Source of the DNA: Kribbella rubisoli
GTDB taxonomy: Bacteria > Actinomycetota > Actinomycetes > Propionibacteriales > Kribbellaceae
DNA length: 64,000 nucleotides
NCBI RefSeq assembly: GCF_004217145.1
Contig: NZ_SHKR01000011.1
Coordinates: 1,798,001-1,862,000 of the forward strand
Direction of reading: 5' to 3'
The position numbers and the translations under genes are program-made. The first letter of the stretch is position 1; each line of letters begins with the position of its first letter. Under the pieces are notes generated by a model. That model saw nothing but the letters and a program-made list of their open reading frames with translations. It had not been told where the DNA came from and ran no database searches. Below are positions 8,454 through 17,500 of the stretch, in pieces.

Positions 8454-8514
8454 CCCCGACCCCTGGATCCGGTTCCATCGGATTGCTGACCCTATCGAAG
8501 CTCACTCTGAGTAC

Positions 8515-9027
8515 ATGGACAAGCTATCGACGTACGAGGTCGCCTGGCTGGTCGGCGGCGCGGAGCGAGCCGCACTGGTCACCTTCGTGGCGCTGGCCGC
8601 CGACGGGCGGCTGGACGTCGCTTACAAGCGGCAGCGGGTCAAGGTCGCCCGCACGGAGTCGACGTACCCGGTCGAGGCCGCCGCCCTCGCCCTGGTCCCG
8701 GAGAGCGGGATCGGCGTGACTGAGCTCCTCGCGCGGCTCGCAGCCTTGCCGGAGGTCGCCGGCCTCAACGCTGCTGTCCGGGCGAAGGGCCAGCTCCGGT
8801 TCCTCCGCTGGTTCAGCTCGACGTACCGCGACCTGGCGGCACGCCCCGGCACCGGTCTTCGGCGGGTTGCCGTCCTCGGCGTACCGGGGATCGAGGACGT
8901 GCAACTGCGGGACATGTTGGAGCACCCGCTGCCGGACCTGCCGAAGATCGATCCGGTCGTCCCCGTCCGCGACAACACCATCGACGGCTCCATCGGGCCC
9001 TCGTCGGGCACCTGGACCGCCGGATAG
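8515..9027 (+). CDS. Soluble TIGR04222-like protein
   Basis: 170 residues. The N-terminal ~90 residues match the TIGR04222 pattern: LSTYEVAWLVGGAERAALV, then a small winged-helix-like block with DGRLDV. In that family this region is normally followed by membrane segments, but here no hydrophobic helix follows. The protein ends with an unstructured segment. The ATG at 8515 is preferred to an upstream ATG at 8440, which would overlap the divergent sigma factor gene. It ends one base before the convergent purD stop. Function is unknown. Confidence 0.65.
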   Translation: MDKLSTYEVAWLVGGAERAALVTFVALAADGRLDVAYKRQRVKVARTESTYPVEAAALALVPESGIGVTELLARLAALPEVAGLNAAVRAKGQLRFLRWFSSTYRDLAARPGTGLRRVAVLGVPGIEDVQLRDMLEHPLPDLPKIDPVVPVRDNTIDGSIGPSSGTWTAG

Positions 9028-9028
9028 G

Positions 9029-10306
9029 TCAGACGGTGATCTCGCCGCGTTCGGCCTTGAGGGCGATGTCGGTGCGGTGCTGCGAGCCCTTGATGCGGAT
9101 CTGACCGACGGCGGCGTACGCGCGCTGGCGGGCCTCGGCGAGGTCCTTGCCGACGGCGCTGACCGCCAGCACGCGCCCGCCGGACGTGACGAGCTCCTCG
9201 TCCTCGAGCGACGTACCGGCGTGGAAGACGCGTACGTCGCCGCTCTCGGCCTGCTCGACACCGGCGATCGGATCACCCTTGCGAGGGCTGGACGGGTACT
9301 TCTTCGCGGCGACGACGACCGCGACCGACGCGGCATCCCGCCAGCTCAGGTCGCCCTGGTCCGCCAGCTTGCCGGTGGCGGCGGCCAGGAGCAGGCCGCC
9401 GAGCGGGGTCTTCAGCATCGGCAGCAGGGCCTGCGTCTCCGGGTCGCCGAAGCGGCAGTTGAACTCGATCACCCGGACGCCGCGTGACGTCAGCGCGAGA
9501 CCGGCGTACAGCAGGCCGCTGAACGGCGTACCGCGGTGGCGGAGCTCGTCGATCGTCGGCTGCAGAACCTTTTCGGTGATCTCGGCAACCAAGTCGTCGG
9601 GTGCCCACGGCAACGGCGTGTACGCGCCCATGCCGCCGGTGTTGGGACCTTCGTCGTTGTCGGCGAGGCGCTTGAAGTCCTGCGCCGGTTGCATCGGAAG
9701 CACCGTGGTGCCGTCGGTGATCGCGAACAGCGAGACCTCGGGTCCGTCCAGGAATTCCTCGATCAGCACCTGCTCGCACTGCGCCGCGTGCGCGAGCGCT
9801 TCCTCGCGGTCCGAAGTGACCACAACGCCCTTGCCCGCCGCGAGCCCGTCATCCTTCACGACGTACGGCGGCCCGAACGCGTCGATCGCGGTCGCGGCCT
9901 CCTCGGGCGTCGTGCACACGTACGCGCGGCCGGTCGGCACGCTCGCGGCAGCCATCACGTCCTTCGCGAAAGCCTTGGAGCCCTCGATCTGCGCGGCCTC
10001 GCGCGACGGACCGAACACCGCGATGCCTGCATCCCGCAGCGGATCGGCCAGGCCGGCGACCAGAGGAGCCTCCGGGCCGACGACGACCAGGTCGGCGTCC
10101 AGCTCCTGCGCGAGCGCGACAACCGCGTCGTGGTCCTCGATATCCACCGACCGGCAAACGATCGTTTGACCGTCGTGCGCGGGCCGCAACGTCGCGATAC
10201 CGGGGTTACCCGGCGCCGCCACCACCTGCTCGACCTCGGGGTCCTGGGTCAACGCCCAGGCCAGTGCGTGCTCACGACCACCGGACCCGACCACCAAAAC
10301 CTTCAC
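9029..10306 (-). CDS. purD: Phosphoribosylamine-glycine ligase
   Basis: 425 residues, the normal length. The N-terminal MKVLVVGSGGREHALAWAL is the GARS N-domain signature. ATP-grasp features are PYVVKDDGLAAGKGVVV and EFNCRFGDPETQALLP. It joins 5-phosphoribosylamine to glycine with ATP, the second step of purine synthesis. It stands as a single gene between convergent and same-strand neighbours and is not in a pur operon here. Confidence 0.96.
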   Translation of the reverse strand: MKVLVVGSGGREHALAWALTQDPEVEQVVAAPGNPGIATLRPAHDGQTIVCRSVDIEDHDAVVALAQELDADLVVVGPEAPLVAGLADPLRDAGIAVFGPSREAAQIEGSKAFAKDVMAAASVPTGRAYVCTTPEEAATAIDAFGPPYVVKDDGLAAGKGVVVTSDREEALAHAAQCEQVLIEEFLDGPEVSLFAITDGTTVLPMQPAQDFKRLADNDEGPNTGGMGAYTPLPWAPDDLVAEITEKVLQPTIDELRHRGTPFSGLLYAGLALTSRGVRVIEFNCRFGDPETQALLPMLKTPLGGLLLAAATGKLADQGDLSWRDAASVAVVVAAKKYPSSPRKGDPIAGVEQAESGDVRVFHAGTSLEDEELVTSGGRVLAVSAVGKDLAEARQRAYAAVGQIRIKGSQHRTDIALKAERGEITV

Positions 10307-10345
10307 GGGCGCTCAGCCTAGCGTGCCCCGAGCTTGGCGTTCGCC

Positions 10346-11068
10346 TCAGTAGTGCCAGTAGTAGCGACCGTCGGCATTCCAGGTGAGGGGGACTGTGGTG
10401 CGGTTGGTGAAGGCCATGCCCAGGCCTTTGGCGAGCTCTACGGTGCGGGCTAGTTGTAAGGCGTAGGGGTGTTGGTTGTCGTCCCACCACTGTTCGGACT
10501 GAGTGATGCACGTCTGGCCCGTGTAGTACGGGTTGGTGCAGGGGTGCGGCGGGAGCCACTTCTGCAGGTGGCGGAAGGTGACAGTGGTGGCGCCGTTGGG
10601 AGGCTTGATGGTGCCGGTGGCGTCCAGGCAGTAGCCGGTGGTGGGGATGGTCCATCGGACGTAGTGCTGGCGGCCGCCGTTGGACGGGATGGGCTGCATG
10701 TTGGTGCAGCTCGCGTCGCCGATGGTTTCGGCGGTGACACGTTGGATCTGGGTCAGTGGACGGCCGGCGCCATCGTTGTATCCGTCGAGGAGAACCCAGT
10801 CGCCATCGTGGATGAAGTGTTCGGCCGACTTCGGCGGCCATGCCGTGGGATCGCCCCAGGAGATGTCGGACTCGGTCGCGCTCAGCGGGGTCCAGGCCCA
10901 CTGGCCGGCAGCGGTCCCGCCCGCGAAGTACTGGCCGGCTGATTTCTCGAACATCAGCGAGTACTGCGCATAGGTCCCCGTCGCCGCGTCGGAGCTCCGC
11001 GGATCCGCCACCGCGACGCCCGACGTCAGCACCGCGGACAGGGCGATCACCAAGGCGAGCTTCTTCAT
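10346..11068 (-). CDS. Secreted protein of unknown function
   Basis: About 240 residues starting MKKLALVIALSAVLTSGVAVA, a clear Sec signal peptide cleaved near AVA-DP. The mature part is rich in Trp, Tyr and Thr and has about five Cys residues, two in TNPYYTGQTCIT and in ASCTNM, suggesting disulfides. I prefer ATG 11068 over TTG 11080 because it gives a standard signal peptide. No known domain recognised. The gene follows purD on the same strand 39 bp upstream of its start. Confidence 0.7.
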   Translation of the reverse strand: MKKLALVIALSAVLTSGVAVADPRSSDAATGTYAQYSLMFEKSAGQYFAGGTAAGQWAWTPLSATESDISWGDPTAWPPKSAEHFIHDGDWVLLDGYNDGAGRPLTQIQRVTAETIGDASCTNMQPIPSNGGRQHYVRWTIPTTGYCLDATGTIKPPNGATTVTFRHLQKWLPPHPCTNPYYTGQTCITQSEQWWDDNQHPYALQLARTVELAKGLGMAFTNRTTVPLTWNADGRYYWHY

Positions 11069-11174
11069 CACGGAGGGCAACTTTAGTGCCGATCGGGTTC
11101 CGGTTGAGTTCCTGTTCCGTGCAGCCGGAGCGGTCTAGGCTCACCACCACTAGACCGACCTCAGAGGAGCTGTG

Positions 11175-12038
11175 ATGCCAGAGCCTGTGACCCAGACGCT
11201 CGACGTGCCCGGAGCCACGCTGACGTACGACGTTCGCGGCGACCTCGCGAATCGCCCGGTGCTGCTGATGATCGGCTCCCCGATGGGCGCGAGCGGATTC
11301 CCGACCCTGGCCTCGCACTTCGCCGACCGCACCGTGGTCACGTACGACCCGCGCGGCGTCGAGCGGAGCGTCCGCACCGGTGAGATCACCGAGCTGTCTC
11401 CGGAAGACCACGCCGCGGACCTCGCCGCGCTCATCGAGCATCTCGACGTCGGCCCGGTCGACCTCTTCGCCAGCAGCGGCGGCGCGGTGAATGCGCTGGC
11501 CCTCACCGCGAAGCGTCCCGACCTCATCAACACCCTCGTCGCTCACGAGCCGCCGCTGGCCGCGATCCTGCCCGACAGCGAGGCCGCGCTGGCCGTGGTC
11601 GCCGACATGTACGCGACGTACCAGCGCGACGGCATGGGCGCCGGAATGGCGAAGTTCATCGCCTTCGTGGGGTACGACGGCGAGGTGCCCGCCGACTACA
11701 CGCAGCAGCCCGCGCCGGACCCGGCCATGTTCGGACTCCCCACCGAGGACGACGGATCCCGCAACGACGCGCTCCTCGGCCAGAACCTTCGCGGCTGTAC
11801 GTCGTACCAGCCCGACTTCGACGCCCTGGCCAACGCGAAGGAGCGGATCGTCATCGGTGTCGGCGAAGAGTCGGCGAACCAGATGGCTGCCCGTGGCGGC
11901 AAGGCGGCGGCCGAGAAGCTGGGCCTGGACCCGGTCGTGTTCCCGAGCGGCCACGGTGGCTTCCTCGGCAACGAGTACGGCCAGCCCGGCAAGCCGGAGG
12001 AGTTCGCCACCACCTTGCGCCAGGTCCTCGGCAGGTGA
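11175..12038 (+). CDS. Alpha/beta-hydrolase fold protein
   Basis: 287 residues. The fold is shown by PVLLMIGSPMGASG (oxyanion region), YDPRGVERS, the nucleophile elbow FASSGGAV (about residue 100) and the C-terminal SGHGGFLGNEYG that supplies the catalytic His. The elbow reads A-S-S-G-G instead of the usual G-x-S-x-G. The ATG at 11175 is chosen because GAGGAG lies 5 nt upstream; the GTG at 11172 is too close. It is divergent from the secreted protein gene. Substrate unknown; relatives include esterases and peroxidase-like hydrolases. Confidence 0.85.
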   Translation: MPEPVTQTLDVPGATLTYDVRGDLANRPVLLMIGSPMGASGFPTLASHFADRTVVTYDPRGVERSVRTGEITELSPEDHAADLAALIEHLDVGPVDLFASSGGAVNALALTAKRPDLINTLVAHEPPLAAILPDSEAALAVVADMYATYQRDGMGAGMAKFIAFVGYDGEVPADYTQQPAPDPAMFGLPTEDDGSRNDALLGQNLRGCTSYQPDFDALANAKERIVIGVGEESANQMAARGGKAAAEKLGLDPVVFPSGHGGFLGNEYGQPGKPEEFATTLRQVLGR

Positions 12039-12048
12039 CCGCGAGTGT

Positions 12049-12077
12049 CCATCGTTGCGCTGACAGCGGAACGATGG
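12049..12077 (+). terminator. Hairpin after the alpha/beta-hydrolase gene
   Basis: CCATCGTT (12049-12056) pairs with AACGATGG (12070-12077). Inside these, CGCT pairs with AGCG across a G-G mismatch, leaving a 3-nt loop. It starts 10 bp after the stop codon. No U-tract follows. Confidence 0.5.
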
Positions 12078-12132
12078 AGACCAGGAGGGTCCAGTACTCG
12101 ACGCCACCGAGGCATCTGCTTAGCTGGAAGGT

Positions 12133-12504
12133 ATGACTGAGAAGCCAGAGATCGACTTTCCGGACGGGCCGCCCCCGGCGGATCTCGAGATCACCGACAT
12201 CACCGTTGGCGACGGCGACGAGGCGAAGGCCGGTTCGCGGGTCAACGTGCACTACGTGGGCGTGGCCCACTCGACCGGCGAGGAGTTCGACGCGTCGTAC
12301 AACCGGGGCGCCCCGCTGGCGTTCCAGCTCGGCGTCGGCCAGGTCATCCAGGGCTGGGACACCGGCGTCCAGGGCATGAAGGTCGGCGGCCGCCGCAAGC
12401 TGGTCATCCCGCCGCACCTGGGCTACGGCGACCGTGGCGCCGGCAGCGCGATCAAGCCGGGCGAGACCCTGATCTTCGTCGTGGACCTCGTCAGCGTCAG
12501 CTGA
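12133..12504 (+). CDS. FKBP-type peptidyl-prolyl cis-trans isomerase
   Basis: 123 residues, almost exactly one FKBP domain. Family residues are visible in VHYVGVAHSTGEEFDASY, VIQGWDTGVQGMKVGGRRK and IPPHLGYGDRGAG, ending FVVDLVSV. No signal peptide, so it acts in the cytoplasm as a folding catalyst. A monocistronic unit closed by a strong perfect hairpin. Confidence 0.95.
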   Translation: MTEKPEIDFPDGPPPADLEITDITVGDGDEAKAGSRVNVHYVGVAHSTGEEFDASYNRGAPLAFQLGVGQVIQGWDTGVQGMKVGGRRKLVIPPHLGYGDRGAGSAIKPGETLIFVVDLVSVS

Positions 12505-12519
12505 ACCAAACGCTGTCCC

Positions 12520-12562
12520 GAACCCCCGCGTCTCCGTCACAATGACGGAGACGCGGGGGTTC
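12520..12562. terminator. Perfect 20-bp stem terminator after the FKBP gene
   Basis: Left arm 12520-12539 (GAACCCCCGCGTCTCCGTCA) and right arm 12543-12562 are exact complements with a 3-nt loop. It starts 15 bp after the FKBP stop. A partial T-rich tail (TTCTTCG) includes the last arm bases. It is the strongest terminator in the window. Confidence 0.85.
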
Positions 12563-12615
12563 TTCGCGTAGTTGTACTCATCCGCCCAGCCCAGCGGCCC
12601 GATTGACTGGGAGGC

Positions 12616-13242
12616 ATGACGACGATGACTGTGACCACGGTTCCCGCTACGCGAACCAACTGGCTGCGGTACGCCGCCCTGGCCGCGAAGGTACTGCTCT
12701 TCGCATTGTTGCTCTCGGCCCTGATCTGGCCCGACCTCAGCGGGATCAAGGGCAAGGCGTCGACGGCGCGCCTGGTCGTGTATCCGATCGGTGCGATGGC
12801 GCTCCCGCTGTGGTGGTGGGCCTACGGGCGCACGCGCAGCAAACTCCACAGCACGTTCCCGTGGCCTGCGGACCTGTTGATGACGCTGCCGTGGTTGATC
12901 GACCTGATCGGCAACCGACTCAACCTGTTCGACACCGTCGACTGGTGGGATGACGCGATGCACTTCATCCTCTGGGGCTTCCTGACCGCGGGCGTCCTGC
13001 TCGCCTTCGCACCGCGCGGTCTCTCCCGAGGACTTACCGCCTTCGTGGCCCTTGGCTTCGGCGCTACAGCCGCCGTCGTCTGGGAGCTGGGCGAGTACGT
13101 GGCCTTCGTCCGAAACTCCCCCGAGCTGCAGACGGCGTACACCGACACTCTTGGCGACCTCGCCCTCGGCACGATGGGCGCCCTGCTCGCCGGACTGATC
13201 CTCTACCAGCTGCGTCGATCCCCCTCTACTTCCAACGTATAG
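12616..13242 (+). CDS. DUF2238/YjdF-like integral membrane protein
   Basis: 208 residues with about six transmembrane helices. Conserved polar motifs inside the membrane region resemble DUF2238/YjdF proteins: DWWDDAMHFILWG (Asp and His), VVWELGEYVAF (Glu pair) and DTLGDLALGTMGAL. These may form a metal or substrate site, but the biochemical role of the family is not established. The start has several nearby options; ATG 12616 precedes MTVTTVPATR. Confidence 0.7.
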   Translation: MTTMTVTTVPATRTNWLRYAALAAKVLLFALLLSALIWPDLSGIKGKASTARLVVYPIGAMALPLWWWAYGRTRSKLHSTFPWPADLLMTLPWLIDLIGNRLNLFDTVDWWDDAMHFILWGFLTAGVLLAFAPRGLSRGLTAFVALGFGATAAVVWELGEYVAFVRNSPELQTAYTDTLGDLALGTMGALLAGLILYQLRRSPSTSNV

Positions 13243-13331
13243 CGGCACAGGGGACTTGCCGCAAGCCCCGGTTCGGCCCGCAGAATTGTGGCCGATCAGC
13301 TCGTCGGAGCTCGGGGAACGGAGATTGATCA

Positions 13332-14561
13332 GTGCGTTTCGTGTTGGCAACCTGGGGGTCGCGCGGCGATGTGGAACCGTTGGCGGGGCTTGCGGTAGCG
13401 CTTCAGGAACTCGGTGCCGAGGCAACGGTCTGTGCGCCGCCGGACGATGATTTCGAGGCGCTGCTCGCGCGAGCCGGCGTACCGATGGCACCGCTCGGAC
13501 CGTCGGTGAAGTCGGTGGTCGCGGCACCGAAACCACCATCGGGGCAGGCGGCGTTCGAGCTTGCGCCCCGGTTGGTCGCGGCGCGGTTCCAGACGCTCGG
13601 CGCCGTCGTGCAGGACGCCGATGCGATCGTGGCAACCGGTCTGATGCCGGCTGGTGCGCGGGACGTCGCCGACAAACTCGGCATCCGCTATGTGCTCGCC
13701 TGCTTCCACCTGGGTGGTATCCCGTCGCAGCATTTCTCGCCGGGAGCACGCCCCGGTACGCCGTCGCCGGAAGGCGAGACCGATCGGCGCGTGCTGTGGC
13801 AGCACGACGCCGAGCGTGTGAACGCCTTGTACGGTCCGTCGCTCAACAGCCACCGCGCCGAGATCGGCCTGCCGCCTGTGGAGAGCGTCCGCGACTATGT
13901 GCTGACCGAGCACCCGTGGCTCGCCGCGGATCCGATCTTGTGTCCGTCGAAGGGCATGACCGATCTCGACGTCGTACAGACAGGCGCGTGGCTGTTGCCC
14001 GACGACCGGCCGCTGCACGACGAGCTGGAGGCGTTCCTCGGCGCCGGTGAGCCACCGGTGTACGTCGGGTTCGGGAGCATGGCCGCGTACGCGCCGAAGG
14101 ACATCGCTCGAACCGCGATCGACGCATGCCGCGCGCACGGTCGCCGCGTGCTGCTCAGCCGCGGTTGGGCCGGGCTGGACCTGGCCGACGAAGGCAGGGA
14201 CTGCTTCATGGTCGGGGAGATCAACCAGCAGGCGTTGTTCCCGAGAGTCGCGGCGATCGTGCATCACGGCGGCGCCGGTACGACGACGGCCGCCGCGCGA
14301 TCCGGTACGCCGCAGGTCGTCGTACCACTGATTGCGGATCAGCCGTACTGGGCGTCCCGGGTTGCCGCGCTCGGAATCGGGGCCGCGCACGAGCGCGCGA
14401 CGCCGACCGTCGACTCGCTGGCCGCTGCGCTCGGGATCGCCTTGAGTTCGGAAACGCAGGCACAGGCGGCGAAAACAGGCGGAGAGATCACGACTGACGG
14501 AGCGAGAGTAGCTGCCGGACTGCTAGTCGACGGGGCGATGGAGGGCGTCAAGAAGGTGTGA
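13332..14561 (+). CDS. GT1-family (MGT/GtfA-like) UDP-sugar glycosyltransferase
   Basis: 409 residues with the GT-B fold of macrolide and glycopeptide glycosyltransferases. The N-terminal RFVLATWGSRGDVEPLAGLA has the acceptor-side SRGDV motif. The C-terminal donor site shows YVGFGSM, VHHGGAGTT and PLIADQPYWASRV. The GTG start at 13332 has GGAG 8 nt upstream. It probably glycosylates a small lipophilic metabolite or sterol-like lipid. No biosynthetic genes are nearby, so detoxification of an exogenous compound is an alternative. Its last 39 bp overlap the convergent helicase gene. Confidence 0.9.
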   Translation: MRFVLATWGSRGDVEPLAGLAVALQELGAEATVCAPPDDDFEALLARAGVPMAPLGPSVKSVVAAPKPPSGQAAFELAPRLVAARFQTLGAVVQDADAIVATGLMPAGARDVADKLGIRYVLACFHLGGIPSQHFSPGARPGTPSPEGETDRRVLWQHDAERVNALYGPSLNSHRAEIGLPPVESVRDYVLTEHPWLAADPILCPSKGMTDLDVVQTGAWLLPDDRPLHDELEAFLGAGEPPVYVGFGSMAAYAPKDIARTAIDACRAHGRRVLLSRGWAGLDLADEGRDCFMVGEINQQALFPRVAAIVHHGGAGTTTAAARSGTPQVVVPLIADQPYWASRVAALGIGAAHERATPTVDSLAAALGIALSSETQAQAAKTGGEITTDGARVAAGLLVDGAMEGVKKV

Positions 14562-17500
14562 GATGACGGTCTCCGGCGAGCGGGTCCAGTCCGTGGTGAG
14601 CACGTGGTGGACCCGCCAACCGGTGGTGGTCAGCGCGCTCGGGTGAGTGGTCAGTCGTTCCAGCAAAGTGTCGGATGCGACTCGGTCGGGCGTGTCCACG
14701 AGTACTGCGAGGCGGTGGCCGGCGTCCTCGGGCAACTTCAGCGCGAGATCGCAGCGGAAGACCGACTCCCCGACAGCGGTGTCCACCTCGACGCCGCGGG
14801 CTTCGAGCGCCGCGGCGAGCTGCTCGACCACAGCACTCGGGCGCGCAGACGCCGGGGCCTTCACGGCGTACGGCGTGAGGGCGGCCTTCGCGCCGGCGTG
14901 GTCGCCTCGGGAGACCGCGGTGGCATACGCGAGGAACCGGCGGAGGGTGTTGGCGCCGTCGTTGTAGGTGTTGGTGATGGCCTCGGGTTCGATGCTGCTG
15001 ACGATCACCATGTGTTCGCGGGCGCGGCTGAAGATGACGTTCAGGCGCTTCTCGCCGCCGGAGGTGTTGATCGGGCCGAAGTTCATCAGCATCCGGCCGT
15101 CCGGACCGGTGCCGTAGCAGACGCTCATCAGGATGATGTCGCGCTCGTCGCCCTGCACGTTCTCGAGGTTCTTCACGAACAGGCCGGCGTCCTGCTCGCC
15201 ATGCGTACGCACTTGCTCCGCCTCGTACAGCGTCGCGAACTCCGGGTCCGCCTCCGCCAACTGATCCAGCGCCCGCTCGATCTCGCCTTGCTGTGCCTCG
15301 GAGAACGCGACTATCCCCAGGCTCTTCCCGGTCTGCCGGATCAACGTCTCCCGCACCAACGCAGCGATCCATCGCGCCTCGGCAGGATTGGTACGCCGGA
15401 TGTACACGCCGTCGACGAGCCGCACCGCCGTGATGCTTCCGGCCAGCATGCTGTCGCAGACCTCGGACACCATCGGTGAGTCCGACCGAACTGTCCACGG
15501 CGGCGCCGCATGCGGTGGCAGCCGATCCGGAACCGTCGCGAGCTTGCCCTGGTAGAACGCCGAGTTGCTGAAGGAGATCAACGCTTCCGAACGACTCCGG
15601 TAGTGCCACGTGAGCATCGTCGACGCGAGCCGCAGTGCGCTGATCGAGAGGAAGCTGTCTTCGGTGAGGGCGATCCCGACCTGCTCGGCCGCCTCGTCCT
15701 CGACGTCGATTTCTTCATCTGCTGTCCGCACGCGGAAGTACTGCGTCGGCGGTAGCTGCATCTGGTCGCCGACGACGATCACCTGCGGCGCTCGGTGCAG
15801 GGCGGGGATCGCCTCCTCCACAGGGATCTGGCTGGCTTCGTCGTAAACGACGACGTCGAATGAAGTTGTCAGCGGCAACGTTTCGGAGACCGAGGACGGG
15901 CTCATCAGCCAGACCGGTCGGAGGACCGAGACCACCTCACCGGGTGCGCCGGAGGCGAGGTCGCGGATCGAGCGGTACCGCATGACCTTGCCGAACTCGT
16001 GTTCCAGCTCGCGTCGGCCGGTCGCGAAGGTCTTCTTGCGTTCGCGGTCCTCGGGAGACATGCCGGTCACGCTCTGCTCGGAGTGCGCGACCTCGGCGAG
16101 GAAGCGGCGGCGGACCTGGGCGGTGACGACTTGGGCGTTGAGTTCGGTCAGGTCGTCGTACACCATGCTCAGTTCGCCGACGATCGCGTCGACTCGGGCG
16201 GAGGAGAGTTGCAGGGGTGCGGCCGCGCGGGCGCGTTCCCACTCAGCGACACAGACGGCGTACTCGAGCTGGTCGGGTGTGGCGTCGAGTTGGCGCAGGG
16301 CGGTGATGACGGAGGGCGTAGCGGTGGCGAGGTCACGCAGTCTGGGGCCGACTGCGCGTACGACGCGGCTCTCCGCGACGAGCCGGTCTGCGAGGTTGCG
16401 GATGCCGTCGACTGTCAGCGCGTCCCAATGGTCGGCGAGCAGGTCTTGGGTTGGTCCTTCGGCTTGCTCGAGCGCGTCGGCCAGGCGCGAGAGCTCGGCG
16501 GGGGCGCCGTCGCGGAGTACGAACTGCCAGTCCGGCACAGCCTTGCGGGCCGCTGCCAGTTGGTCGATCAGCACGCGCGGGTCGTCGACGGCCCAGTCGC
16601 GGCGGGTCTGCTCGGTGTGTTGCTCGACAGCGGCAGAGGCGGATTGCGCGGCGACCAGGTCAGTGAGGGTGTCGGTCACGGAGGGTTGTACAGCGCGTCC
16701 GGTAGCGTCGAAGCGGCCGCGAACGAGGCTCTTCACCCGCCGCCAATCACCACTCAGGAAGGAGAAAACCCCACCTTCCTTGCCCTGAGCAACCTTCAAC
16801 GCCGCCCGCGCGTCCGCCGGCGCCAGCGGATCACTCCACCCAGCGGCCTCCTTCCAAGCCGCCCCCTCAACCACCACCAACCGCTCCCGCTCAACCCCAG
16901 CAGCAGCAAGTTCCCGAGCCAGCTCGGACCGCGGCACAATCGCCCCCACCCGATCCACCCTCACCAACGACCCCACCACCCGCCCCAACCCCGCCAACCC
17001 CCGCACTTCCTGCACGGTCTTGTCACCATCCGTGGCAGCCGCGACGACATCCCACCGTGCGCGGAGTTCGCCGGCGGTGACGGTCACGTCGGTGTCGTCC
17101 CAGTGCTCGGTGGCGATGAAGGCGAGCGAACTGCGAGCCAGCACACCACCTGTAGACGGATCCGCGGAGGCCAGCTCCCGAGCGACCTCGCGGACCGCGT
17201 CCCGCGCCTGCCACCACTCCCCAACCCCAGGCACCGCGGACTCCGGAGTCCAAGCGTGCGCGTGCAGTTCGGCGAGGCGGTTGATGAGGTCTCGGAGGTG
17301 TGGGTTGCCGGTGGCCAGCTGGTGTTCGAAGGTGTCGACTGTGGATAGCAGGCGGTCGACGCGGGCGGTTAGGTCGGCTCGGTGGGTGGTTAGCGTGTCT
17401 AGGTTGTCCTCGGTGGATAGCCAGGATTCGTAGGTTTCGCGCAGCCCATGGACGAAGGCCTTCTTGTCGGCCTGGGAGTCGTGGATGAGGGCGCACAGCC

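Noticed and set aside
10272..12107. Minus-strand frame (~610 codons) spanning the hydrolase and secreted protein region
   Set aside because: It crosses two well-supported genes and promoter space in another frame and shows only low-complexity Arg-rich sequence.
12537..12755. Small minus-strand ORF reading through the FKBP terminator
   Set aside because: It crosses a perfect terminator stem and overlaps the DUF2238-like gene; no homology-like features.
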